64,000 nt of DNA from Drosophila persimilis (Eukaryota > Arthropoda > Insecta > Diptera > Drosophilidae), in the NCBI RefSeq assembly GCF_003286085.1, contig NW_020825324.1:124001-188000 (forward strand), in the 5' to 3' direction. A program made the position numbers and the translations under genes. How positions within the stretch are numbered: position 1 is the stretch's first letter; each line of letters opens with the position of its first letter. Below are positions 38,866 through 51,349 of this stretch, piece after piece. Under the pieces are notes generated by a model. The model saw nothing but the letters and a program-made list of their open reading frames with translations, did not search any database and was not told the DNA's origin.

Positions 38866-39295
38866 CCACCATCGGCACCCAGGGATACTTGTTGCACAGA
38901 CTGCAGGGCTTTCCCGCCGCATCGAAGCTCTGCACGGGCTTGGGGTAGGCGTAGTTGTTGGAGCTGGCCCCCAGCTGCTGGTCGCGCGGCGTCTGTCCGC
39001 CCAATCCAAACCATCGGGCCACGCGCGTCATGAAGCCCGGTGGCTCGGCGACAGGCGCAGAGGCCACTACCGGGGACACCTCCGAGTACCCTGCCGCATG
39101 GCTGAGACGCTGCGCTGTGGGCAGGGGTGGCGGCACCAAATGATCCGCCGGCTGTGCGGGCAGGACTGACCTTGACAATGCCTGGGCCTGGGCCTGGACC
39201 TGCACCGTTGTGGTTGTGGCAGAGAGCACCAGAGCCAGCGCCAGCGCCAGTGCGCGGCTGTCGAGGCCGAGGGACGCGAAGCGGCGGTTCAGTGC
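36287..39295 (-). CDS. Secreted Pro/Gln-rich low-complexity protein (main two coding exons)
   Basis: Exons 39295-36631 and 36459-36287, joined across a 171-nt intron with GTAGGA donor and TTCCAG acceptor, encode all but the first residue of a predicted 946-aa protein. The 5' end of the large exon is a splice acceptor (CTCGATTCCAG) and opens directly into a hydrophobic ALALALALVLSA signal segment, so only an upstream start is missing; see the 50944-50946 entry. The mature protein is rich in Pro, Gln, Ser, Thr and Ala, with a polyGln run near residue 146 and a His-rich stretch at about 550-580. The only two cysteines I see form CSLC (132 and 135), inside the less repetitive segment GKPCSLCNKYPWVPM. 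The C-terminal 57 residues (NYTPDIFGLMGLSAYVP and on) are of normal complexity and probably conserved. I do not recognise the family. An extracellular matrix or cuticle role is a guess from signal peptide and composition. Confidence 0.82.
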
Positions 39296-42200
39296 CTGGA
39301 ATCGAGAGGAGAGTGGGGAAAATCCAATTAGATGTCAAATTTCACTTTCCAAGTCATAAATTCAAGCCAGAGACGCCAACGCTCCTAATTTATAGAGAGC
39401 AGGCGGCCGAACCGGGCCACCATTCGATCCGGTTACGGATCCGAACATGAAAGGCGCAAAAAGAAGCCGTTGATCCGGTTCATTCCTCATTCGATTCGTG
39501 GTTTCACGGTCACCGTATTTGCAAATCCAAAACAACACAAAATGTGAACATCCAGCGGCAATGTGGTAGGATCCACTCTATCACTTTTATAGAACCATTT
39601 AAAAGTTAGGACTTTGCCTTTCAATGCATTTTGAGTCATATTTTGTACGAAAAACTTCTTTGAATGAACGACTTAAGAACTAAGATCTAGCTATGAACGG
39701 AGTCCATAAAGAATCTAGAAGAATAGATACCTTCCATCCAGACGAATGCAAGATTATAGTATTAAAACTCAATAAAATACACACATTTCTGTGTGAGGAT
39801 ATAAGGGACAAAACCCTATATTATTTTCGAAATTTATTAAGCCAATACCAAATGAACTAATCGACTCATAATTGCATTAGCTTTGATGAGAAAACCTATT
39901 CTAATCAGCAAAAGTTAATTTCAGGATGATCCTTGATTAAAGTTCTTCCAAAAAAGTCTCTCTAAATCTCGGCTTATGGCCAAGGGTTAACGATAGCTCC
40001 ATAGATAGCTCCAGGCAAGTTTTTCCATACAATAACCTTGAAAATTAACACTCTATATGTTATATATTATAGTCAAAAAAAACATTTCATAGATAGTCCC
40101 AGCGAATTTGTAGAATTTGGCAATTTTGTAACCCAACCTCGAAAACCACGTTTGTTCTTTTTGATTGCCATATTTGTTCTGATATCTTTGGAACCATACC
40201 TTCAATGGTTTCTGAACTTGTTGCGAAATGTAGGCTCTTCCAACCATTCCAAAACTATACCAAGAACAACAATTTCTAAAGGCATCCCCCATCCACAATA
40301 GATCTCATTCGTGTTCAAAGTCGCATGCGATTTCCAATGATTGTCTCCAGGCAAAGAAGTCTCAACAACAAAATAACCCACTGATATGAGATTGTAGGGC
40401 AGCGATAATGACATTCAAATTGAATAAAGACCAGCGTTCTATGAACTGATTACAGTACTGGCAAACGGACAAACAAGAGCTGACTAACCGGTGAAATATT
40501 AGCAGAGATAAAGTCCCACAAAAACCTGAGTGAGACACAGAACAGCTTTATGGGGCCATGGGCCGTTTATGGCCATAAACGAAAACGTTAAGTTGTCTGG
40601 CGGGGAACATTCCACAAAATAATAATTATCTTGGAGGCCCAGCAAAGACCTCAGACCTCAGACCTCAAACCTCAGACCACTTGAGACGGGAAGGATGCCT
40701 CTTGAGGCTTCTTCAGATAAATTAGCTTTGATTGCACAAACCTAGACAAATTCCAATTGAATGTTCGATTGAATGACAATTTCCGATTCACAGGCCGTCG
40801 ATGCAGAAGACCGACTTTCTCCCTGGCACTCGGGGCGGGGTCAGCAGTTGCTGGCCAAATTGCTAATTAGCCGAAGGTAAATGGCCATCAGCTACTGCTG
40901 ACCGCATCATCACTCTACCCATATGCCAGATACCAGATGCCAGATGCCACATGCCACATGCCACTTGTTGGCGTCTCTCTGGTTGCCACAAAAACCCCAA
41001 CAAAACGAGAAACCCCATCGCCATCTCCGGCTGGGACTTCCTCTCTGGTCATTGAATGGTCTATGTCCACCACTCCTCAGGTGCATCAATGAGCGACAAT
41101 TTGCCATTATTTATGGCTGCCCCCATGGCCATTGCCAGCTGCATCCCCCTGCATTCCGCCAACACCCCTTGCGGCTGGTCAGTAGTGGGCGAACGCCTAC
41201 CGGCCAAAGTTCAACAGAGACCAGGATCGGAGTTTCATGGGAACTGAATCAGAGTCTCTGTTGAGGAAGGAAGTCTCTCGCATGAGGGGAAGGCCCACTA
41301 AGATCTTTCCCCCCAAAGAGGACCTTCGAGATTGGGACATTAAAGAGTGGAGAGCCCTTGAGCTCTAGATGAAAGTAAGAAAACATCTCCCAGTGCACCC
41401 CTGACCCACAGAGAGAGAGATGCCACCCCCCCGGGGGCTATAGGTTTCCCAGTCACCCAGTCCCCCAGCGACTAATTATGTGAAAATTAGCTCTCATTAA
41501 TGTGAGTTATCAATAAGCAGTCGCCGAAAAACAAAAACAAAAACCTAATACGAAGAGAGTTAAGAGCCCAACAATGGGCGTTCACTTTCCCATAATTATT
41601 ATTATTTTTTGCAGCTTCTTTCTTTTTTTAAATATATATATATATATATATTGTGATACTGCCATATTTGAAGCTCGAGCAGAAGCAGAAGCTCAACGTA
41701 ATTCAATTAAGCCTCAACGACGGTATCAAAACAAAGGCCAATCCCAATCCGCGGGGGCCCAAAGCCCCCACTCCACTGGCAGGCAGGCACTTCAGTCAGT
41801 CCACATGGCAGCAGCAGCGATGTCGTTTGGGTTGGTAATAAATCGAGGTCGTCGCAATTTGAAAAGAAAGTGAAATTCTGCAAACAGTTGGCAAACAAGC
41901 GAGCAGCTGACGGACGAAGAGAGGAGCCTCCTGCCTCTTAGTCACAGTCGGAGTCTGGCTCTGGCTCTGGCTCTGGGTCTGGGTCTGGATCTGGTCTGGC
42001 TTGCTCTGGGAAGAAACTTGTTTCTTCTCGGTTCGTGTCGATAATAAAAGCAGCTCTGGCAGAGAAGCAGAGAAGCAGAGGAGCAGTACTCCTCCAAACA
42101 TGCAACCTTGGCTTTGCACTTGAGAATCGCAAACGACTGGGAGCCGCCGCCATAAGGTTTGACAAATGATCAGCAAACCAAGGGGAAGGGGGAAGGGAGC

Positions 42201-45200
42201 TCCACATGGAGCAGAGGAGCAGAGAAGTGCACGCGATCCGACAATGTGCTTGGGAATCTTTTTGGGGCCGCAAATAACCAAACCGCAATTGTTGTCGACG
42301 ACCCCCAACATCCATGGGTCGTCATCACATATGAGAGACGACGACGACGACGAGATCATCTTCTGGCCTCCTCTGTGGCTCTGTGGCTTTGTGGCTCTGT
42401 GGCAAAAGTGAAATTGTCGATAAAACCAAAACCAGGAGGGAACCCAGAAGGTAGGAGGGATCGGCAGCGACGGTGGCAAGAAAAACTGTCACAGCACGGC
42501 ACTAGGTTTTCCAAACAACAAAAGCCACAGAAATTAATTATGAAAATATACATCGTACTCATATCGCCAGTGCCTGCACCTCCGACTCCGACTCCGACTC
42601 CGCCTCCGCCTCCCCCAGCTCCTCGGGAGATGTATGGAAATGGTTTTGTGGAAAAACCAACCAAGAGATCCAACAAAACAAAGTAATGGCAGCAGCCGCC
42701 AAAGAAAAATACACTTTTATGGGGCTGGAAGTCGTCAGCGGACAGCCGACGTCAGCGGATGGAGAGGCCTGCAGATGGAGATGACAGCTATGCTCAGCCC
42801 CCAGCCCCCAGCCCCCTCCAGGGGCACCCGTGAAAAAGATGCATCACAAATATGCAAAACTATTCATCAATTTATCGACTATGGCAAGTTGTGAGATCGG
42901 TTAAGGGGACTCCTTATTCACGATTTCCATTAAATATGGGTCATTGGTTTAGAGGGGATGTATCCTTATAGATATTATATACATATATCTATGTCTATTT
43001 AATATTTAATATTTTGGAATGAGATCTTTTGCTTGTATTTGTGGCTTGTCATGGGTTGATTTCTGAAGAAAGGATTCCAAAGGAATTCTGCTTTTATGTT
43101 CAGATTATGTAAACATTTCACTTCCCATACAAAAAGATCCAAAGAAACGATACATATATTATTGAATTATTATGAATTATTGCATATCTTGGGCTTGCTA
43201 AGAGATTCTTCTGATTCCATCAAAGGAGGATCTTGAGAATCATCAAAGGAGGATCTTGAGAATCTTGAGACGAAAGGCTGCCATCATCAGCATCCCATTA
43301 ACAGAGTTTCCCGCTGTTGTTGCATTCCCATGTTTTTGTTTACATAATTTCCGCATAAAAAAGAGCCTCTGCTCCCTGCCCCTACCCCTGGTGGCGCCAC
43401 CATTTATCTAGAGCATTACGTTGCACCTTTCCATCACTTTCGCTTCGTTTCACTAATCCGAATCTTGGGAGAATCTTAAGAGCTTTTCCATGCCATGTGG
43501 AAAAACGTTTTCCCGGAAATGTCGGACGATCCCGTGGAGATACGACAGGTGCGGATGCGCCTTCATGGCGACAAAATTTTCCATATGAGATGGCACAAAA
43601 CGGTCCGAGTACTGCATGCAAAAAAGAGATCGATGCGAGACGAGAGTCCGGCGAATGTGGGACACAAGAGTGCAAGAAATACTCGGATGACAATCAATAA
43701 ACACTCACCCAACACTCGCAGCCCTTCTGGGACTCACATGATGAAAGCTTTCGGATTGACATTTATCGATGGAAGAATGGACTTATCTCGAATGCCAGGG
43801 ACAGGGACAGGGACAGGTGTCCATGGCGTCATTTCGGGGAGATAGCCGATAGGAGATAGGTGTCTGATGGCCGAGCCAAGGCGTAGTTATATATATTAAC
43901 TGCTCTGATTAGTTTTTTTTTTGACATTGGGCAGGAAATTGATAGAGACCACTATGATAGAGGGCAGCTAGCACAGATTCCACTATAATTGTGGCTCTGT
44001 TTAGTGGGTAAACCCATGCAGAACTGATAAATGGAACACATAAATATTCAGGGCTCTAAAATGCTAGAACGGAGGAGCACTTGGGAATGGAATACCCATG
44101 TGGCTATCTGGCAGATCATCTGAAGATCACTGGTTCCTTTATCGCACCTTGAGACACCTCTAATTGTGATGACATGGAAATTGTAGACGCAGCGAAAATG
44201 AATCTCACCTCGACCTGTTAGGCGGCTGACACGAGGAAAAGAGCCATTGGCCTTGTCGGCAGATCCACTCGAATGTGGATAATTTATGAGCTGCTGCTTA
44301 ATTTGATTAGCCATGCCTGTAGATGGGTTGTGGGATGTGGTGGTGCAGCCACTCTTTTACGAGTACGAGTATTGCCCCAAAAACAAAATTGCAGACACAT
44401 TTGCGAAATGTCTGTCATGGCTCTACGATGGTGCTGATGATGATAATGATGATGATGTACTCAACGCAATGCGGAATCAAGCAATTGTGACGACAGCACG
44501 CGAGTAATTAACAAGTTTTTGTCATCGCATCCATCGCATCCATCGCATCCAGCAATTGTCTCATTTGTCCCGTAACCCCCTCAACGCTGGATCCAGATAC
44601 ACATTCGCGCTGTTCATTATAAACAAATTAAGGCAACGATCGCAGCCAATCGATCACTGGATCGATGCAACCATCTCTTTGCATAATCGAACACGACTCC
44701 GGCGTGTTCCCCCAATCCCGGAAGATTAGATCCATTCGTTCAGCGATCACTTAGCTGTTGCGGTGTGCCACTCGTCTGCGATCTGTGTATCGATTACCGA
44801 TTGATCTCTGGATCTGTCCTGATCTGCGCGACAAGGTCCCACGGTTATAATGTGGAAACAAGGAAAAGGGTATTGTACATCTGAAGAAGCACTCATTAAC
44901 AGTGGATAGTACATCTAATGGCAAACAATTGCGTGGCCCAAAATAGATGATAAACTCTTTGTAAATTATCGGTCCAAACAAGCATACCCTCGTACAAGGC
45001 AAGTGGGAAACAGACAACAGGTAATTGGCCCAAAAGTATGTCTGCAATGAGAGATTGACAGTGATATACATAGGTATAGGGTAGTTGGCAGCCAGTCGCT
45101 CGAGGGCCGTGCCCCCCTTTTTGACCATAACGAGCTCCCACCAGACGCACACACACACACACACAGATACAAATACTACTACGAGAGAGAAAGATACGTA

Positions 45201-48200
45201 TATCCAGATACAACAATAAATAAAGACCGAGCGACCCGGCATTATAATACGAGTAATAACAGCAAAAATAACGATTCCCAGCGATTGCCAGCATAATCGG
45301 CGCATTGTGGACTTTTATTGTCGCTCCACACACCCCCCCGTGGCACGGTGGCAGAGGCCCATCCAGGTCCATGTGGTGGGGGTGGGGGTGGGGGTGGTGC
45401 TGGCTCCTATCCTCCAATTGGTGTGGTGTGACCCTGCGGAACAATAAGAAGAAACGCGAGCAGCAGCCCACCAAATGGAATGGAAAGAAAAAATAAATGA
45501 AAGAAAAGAAAAATAAAAGAGAAAAACCCGCCCGTGGAGGAGCATCGCGGCCGTCGCGTCGTTGGAGATGCTCGGGAAAAAAGTGAAAATTTGTCCGCGT
45601 CCAAAAATTATGCGCTTTTCACACGCGCACCGGTAGGAGGGGCATTTCCACTCCCCCCCCAGCACAGCACAGCACAGCACAGCATTCCCCATCCCCCATC
45701 CCCTCTCTCAACACTTGCGTGTAATTGTCGTGTGACAACGCGGGCCTGGGGCCTGGGGCCTGTGGCCTGGAGCTCCGTGGAACCCACTCCCCCCCCGTAG
45801 AACCGGTCGTCGGATTGTGGATCGCGCGGATCGTCCGCTGGCCCCGGTCGACCGGCTCGTGTTTGCTTTAGTTTTCGCACAAGCCAAAAAGCCAGGAAAG
45901 TGCAATGCCAGTATGGCAACCGACCTGGCTCATGGGTTAGCGGGCACAGTGGGACGAGCACGAGAGAGTGCATGGGAGATACAAGAATACGACCATAGAG
46001 AGATTTTTAGTCTAAAGAAATCTGGAATAAAAGTCTAAGAAGCATTCTTGATGATGTTCAAGGAATTTCTGTGGGTACCATCATAAGGTCTATTGTAAGA
46101 TCCAGTAGATCTATAAAGCCTCAATAAATCGATAAATAAAGCCTCAAGACTTATACTTAATTCTCAGCTATCATGGGATATAGGATCTAGTGGGATGATC
46201 TGTTGAATTTTTCAGCATTAAGAGACATGCTCCCATTCTCATACAGTTTCAATAATCTTCCCAAGTCCTCAGTTATCAAAGCATCTAAGGCCTGGAAATA
46301 TTCATACGATTTTCCCATAGACCTCAAACCACTGTGCGCTGAACTTGGCTGTTGAAAAATGTTCAAAATTGGTAAGAAAAGAAAAGAAGAAAAAAAGAAG
46401 CCCCAACTCGAATGAAAACAAAAGTAAAAGTGGTTGTTGTAGCCTGGCTGTAGGTCTTATTGTTGCAACTCGGGATCGGGCATGGGTATGGGTATGGGTA
46501 TGGGTATACGAGTATGTACCTATGGTCGCATACACTGAACAGAGTTCACTTTTGAATGTATGGATTTTCCTTTGTTTTTCAGCTGCGTGCCGTTTGGCTT
46601 TTCTTTTCTTTTTTTGGCGGGGGTCAGCTATAAAAAGTCGAGCACCTCCGTCTGGTCGGGCTTAAACAGTGGGGCCGCCCCATCCACCCAGCCCCCAGCC
46701 CCCAGCCGCTAGCCACGCACCTGCTGGTCCATGCGGTAATTAAGATTGTTCGCTGGCCTAAGTGACGCCAATTAAGTTACGTCGGTCAGTCGTACTCTGG
46801 CACTCTGTTGGTGGGCCAGCAGCTTCTGCTGCTCTGTTATTTATTTAGTATTTTAGAGGCATTTTCTCACTCGAGTCGCCGGTTGCTCGTTTCCTCGTTA
46901 TGCAAGTTCTGTCGTGGGGGGGAATCTGGGTGATCTGTCTGTGGGAAAACAACGAAAAACTCTTCTGTTTTGCTGCCTGTGCTTTCCAGTGGGAGAGAAG
47001 ATGTCTCTCTGGGCGTTCCTCCTCAATTATGAATGTCGGACGCCTCGAAGAGGCTGCGGCTGCCACTGGGACCCTCTTTGTGGGACACTCTTTGTGGGTT
47101 GTGTTCAAATTGAAGTGAAATTGCAAACTGATTATTATTTAAAACTATTTTTTGTTTTGGCCCGTTGCTGCGTGTTCGGCCCCATAAAGCAGGGCATTGC
47201 GAGAGAGATATGTATAATATTTTAATTATAATTAAGTGTGTGGCGGCAGCAAAGCGATTGTCGAGACAGATACACAGACAGTGGTCTTTTCTTTCTTTTG
47301 GCCATTAATTTTCAGATATTTACACCGACCATTGCCTTAATTGGTCTCCACTGTAACACACTCTGCATCTGCGTAATCTCTAATCACATATTACTCGCAC
47401 GAGCACGATTTCGAGTACAAGTACGAGTATCTGTATCTGTATCTGGCATATGTATATTTCGCAAATCACATCTCATAACTGCTCCCGTTCAGACGCTCCA
47501 TGATTACATATATGTGCCACTCAGTGGCGACAATCTGATTGGCATCTAAAAATACGTTTTTGCAGGAAATGTAAATGTAAATGTAAATGTAAATTTCTGA
47601 TCAAATTAAAATTTGCATAATAAAGTTTCAATTTCTTTTGTCTGTTCGGGCGGAAGCGCTGCTTGTACTTTCCCCGAGATCTAAACGGAAGCAAATGAGT
47701 TGCCAAAAATATGGAGAACCGACAAAGAAGTCCCACTGATCCGAGGAGAAAGCAGAATACAATCTACAAAATATCAATCATATCCTTCTTTAATTAAGAG
47801 CTAGGAACCATTTGGTGGGCACTGATGGTACACCATTATTTGGGTTTAGAGATATTTAGTTGCATTTTGGATATATCAACAAGCGGAAACTCATAGATCA
47901 CAATTAAGAGAGATTTTAACCTATTCCGATAGCACATATACCATCGATCGAATCAGGGATGATATTCGTTTGTCAACGAATTCCTCAATCGGAATTCCTC
48001 GAGGATTTCTTTGTCATACATCATTTGTTATAGATGATAGAACCAAAATACGAGTGTACTTTTGCATAACACTTTCCCATATGTGAGCAGGATAGAAATA
48101 GGTAAAGTAGGAGATGGCATGCTGAAGCATTTTCGATTGCGTAGTGCAATGTTTTTTGGTTTCCTTTCCTTCTACTACAAAAAAAAATGCACTTGCCATG

Positions 48201-50943
48201 GAGCTTTAGCAATTATATGAATTATCGCATCAACGCAGTGTTGCATTCTCCACCTATCGCTCTCTCTTCCCATCACTCTCACTCTCACTCTCAGTCTCTT
48301 TCTGTTTCTGTTTCTTTCTTCTTTAAGCGTTGACAGACGACCGAGCGGCTATAGCGATGGGTAAATTAAAGTTCCATCATCAAAGGCGATTATATAATTG
48401 TGTGCGTGCCTCTCTCTATCACCATACATACATCCTCTCCCTCTCCCTGTCCCTCTCCCTCTCCATCTGTATCGCTGCCTCTGCTCCTGTGTGCATCTGC
48501 CGGGAAGCGCATTAACCAGTCAATGACACCTTAACCCCACAAACACTCCGGGTTCCCCCCGCCAACAGCTGCTCCAGTGGTCACCAGACAGATCCATGCT
48601 TGGCTGCTTATTGGTTTTTACGACTACGATGCATGCCCCCGAATACTCGTAAAAAAGAGCAACGATTGTATAGTACATATATCCGAAATAAACAAAAAAC
48701 CAAAAAAATAACCATAAAAACGCTGACTGACGAGAGGCCAGAGAGTGCCGCCACATAAAATGCAATCCAACAATTACACAATTGGAATTTGCCATTGTCC
48801 GATACAATAAAATATATTGTAGATACGAGTACGTACGTATATATTTGGGCTTTGGTTTTTGGTCATTTGGGGTGGGGGATGGGTGGGTGGATGGGTGGAC
48901 GTCCAAAGACAAAAGCCCGACCAATTTATGCACCAACTCTTTCGGATTCGTTACAATTACGTGGCATATTCGTTATGCATCTCGCGTGATGGTTAGCCCC
49001 TCCGAAAATCATAAACAGATATTCATTCAGTGTTTTTTGTGGATTTCAATTACAATACAGCACAATTATCCATACAATTGAAATGCACTCAACGCACCTG
49101 TTACGCCTGAGACAGAGACAGAGCCAGAGACAGAGCCAGCGGCAGTGGCACCACCCATGGGGCCCCACCGAATGTATAATATATGGCCTTTGGGCCTTTC
49201 TGGCCTCTCTTATGTAAGCCTTTTTGGCATCGATCTTCCACCGATTGGGCCACTCGTGATTGGCATGCCAATTGCCAGAGTCAAAGTCAGAGTCAGATCG
49301 TTCAGATATCTGCGATTGATAAGCGGCATAATGAGCGGCTCGTACCTCCAGACGGTTCCCGTTCCTCCCAGAAAGGCCATGGGAAAGGGCATCCATTGAA
49401 TCAATGAATCAATATTTTACTAGAGCACTGGCTGGCAGTGGGATCTGCGGCAATTGAATGATCAAAGCGAAACAGATTCGAACAGATGGAACAGATTGAT
49501 GAATTAGACAATTTGCTACGATCACCGATCCATTTGCAGCTCTCAGTCCCAGCCTCGGTCCCAGCCTCAGTCCCAGCCTCAGTCCCAGTCTCAGTCCCAG
49601 CCTCAGTCCCAGCCTCAGTCCCAGCCTCAGTCCCAGCCTCAGTCCCAGCCTCAGTCCCAGCCTCAGTCCCAGCCTCAGTCCCAGCCTCAGTCCCAGCCTC
49701 AGTCCCAGCCTCAGTCCCAGCCTCAGTCCCAGCCTCAGTCCCAGCCTCAGTCCCAGCCTCAGTCCCAGCCTCAGTCCCAGCCTCAGTCCCAGCCTCAGTC
49801 CCAGCCTCAGTCCCAGCCTCAGTCCCAGCCTCAGTCCCAGCCTCAGTCCCAGCCTCAGTCCCAGCCTCAGTCCCAGCCTCAGTCCCAGCCTCAGTCCCAG
49901 CCTCAGTCCCAGCCTCAGTCCCAGCCTCAGTCCCAGCCTCAGTCCCAGCCCCAGGGGGTATCCATGGCGAAGACAATGAACAATAATTAGCAGATTTGTA
50001 AAGTGATACTCGTTTTCTCAATATATCTCTACAGATGCGTATCGTTTGTTAATTCTTAATTGTAATTCCTAAGCAAACTCTGAAGTTCATTTTGAAAGAT
50101 TCTTAAGGGCTTTAATGGATGGCTTCTCAGCTACAGAATGCTCCATTTTATTCTTCTATATATGGATAAATAGATAATTTCTTGAGGATAGGATTATGTT
50201 CATGATTTATACATAAATCCTTCCATTAATCGACTCATCTTTTTCTATCATATGCCCAAACGTTCCCAAACTTTAAGTTTGGCTCGATATATCTTCAGGG
50301 ATAATCCCCCTAGCCCTACGAATCAAAAATCCTGTAAAAGTACATCCAATTCTCTTTTAACTCCAATTATGCCGAGTACCAATTATAAAAGTTCGCAGAG
50401 TCCTAAAGACGTAACAAATATTTTGGGGGCACATTGCAACATCCAGCTATGAGGCAGTGATCTACTACTCCTCCAGGCCTACAACCTATTGATTGATATA
50501 TCCTTAAACTGAATTTGATCTTGTGGAACGTACATGTACACTTAAGATATCTGAGATCCTTTTGTGTATGTTCTAGAAGAGCAATTGAACTTTATTTCTC
50601 CTCTGAAATTTCGAAATGATGTTGCACTTGAAAAGAGTCCTACATCTCCATGTCTAGGGCTTTCCCTTTCCATTGTTTTTTTCGTTTTGTGTCTTATTTT
50701 TCCGCATCGAAAGTGATCATAAACTTTATGGATGCTCGTACTTTAAAAACAATTTTAGGCCTCGGAAAGGCTCGTAAAAATTCTACAAAGTCGCCGCTGC
50801 AAAGAGCTACAAGAGCTCTGTTTCTGTTTCTGTTTCGGGTTGTGGTTTGGGCCCGGGGACCCTGACCTACGTCTGTCTTTGGCACTCGTAAAACCCTCGT
50901 ATCTTCGTGGCTGGTTTCGTGTGAACAAATTCTTGGAACTTAC
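39296..50943 (-). other. Probable 11.6 kb first intron of the secreted protein gene
   Basis: The interval runs from a GTAAGT donor (minus strand, 50943-50938) to the acceptor at 39296. Inside I find no supported gene on either strand. It holds AT-rich DNA, GATGAT and TATG-type simple repeats, a 23-bp direct duplication (CATCAAAGGAGGATCTTGAG plus AAT) at about 43217-43262, and the 34-copy minisatellite at 49543-49950. Confidence 0.5.
49543..49950. repeat. 12-bp minisatellite, 34 tandem copies
   Basis: The unit TCAGTCCCAGCC is repeated 34 times with only a couple of base changes (for example TCGGTCCCAGCC near the start and a GTC variant four units in). The unit length is a multiple of 3 and lacks stops, so both strands show long artificial frames (SVPA on plus, GTEA on minus). 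The near-identity of copies points to recent expansion. Confidence 0.97.
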
Positions 50944-50946
50944 CAT
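50944..50946 (-). other. Probable start codon of the secreted protein, alone at an exon end
   Basis: On the minus strand GAAGAAATG is followed at once by GTAAGT. Splicing this donor to the acceptor at 39296 keeps phase 0 and gives MALNRRFASLG followed by the hydrophobic run, a textbook signal peptide. The ATG has A at -3. The leader upstream carries an eight-codon uORF (50980-50954). The pairing is inferred from frame and splice consensus across 11.6 kb. Confidence 0.55.
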
Positions 50947-50953
50947 TTCTTCT

Positions 50954-50980
50954 TCACTGACTGCTGCACTGGGAGTGCAT
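50954..50980 (-). other. Short uORF in the leader of the secreted protein gene
   Basis: An ATG is followed by eight sense codons in total and a TGA that ends seven bases before the proposed main ATG. Such closely spaced uORFs commonly lower or condition initiation at the next start. No evidence of use is visible beyond position. Confidence 0.4.
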
Positions 50981-51329
50981 ACAGTTTTCCCAGGAAAAAC
51001 TGCCGCCTCTGTAGCTGCGCTGCTCCTCTGCTGAAGAGAACCCTTCAAGAATGATGCTGTCTGTAGCTGTCTATCTGTCAGTCCTGATCCTCTGTGTGTG
51101 TGGGTGTGTATTTGTGTGGGTGTTTGCTACCTGAAATTCTTGAGAATTTCTTCAGCGATCTCCGGGCACCACTTAATCGATCACTTGACAGTCGCGCACT
51201 CGAACAAAAATACAAACAAAATTATTTCAATATTTAGCACACAATTTTCGTGGTTTTTTGTACACTCTTGTTGTGGGATACAGGGGATACGTTGGGCTAT
51301 GAGGGGGATGCTCCTCCCACGGATCGTTG

Positions 51330-51349
51330 ATATATATATATATATATAT
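51330..51349. repeat. (TA)n microsatellite
   Basis: Ten TA units in non-coding DNA. Confidence 0.9.

Noticed and set aside
49401..50021. Long frames on both strands encoding SVPA and GTEA repeats
   Set aside because: A stop-free 12-bp repeat opens frames on both strands automatically. Flanking sequence shows no coding character.
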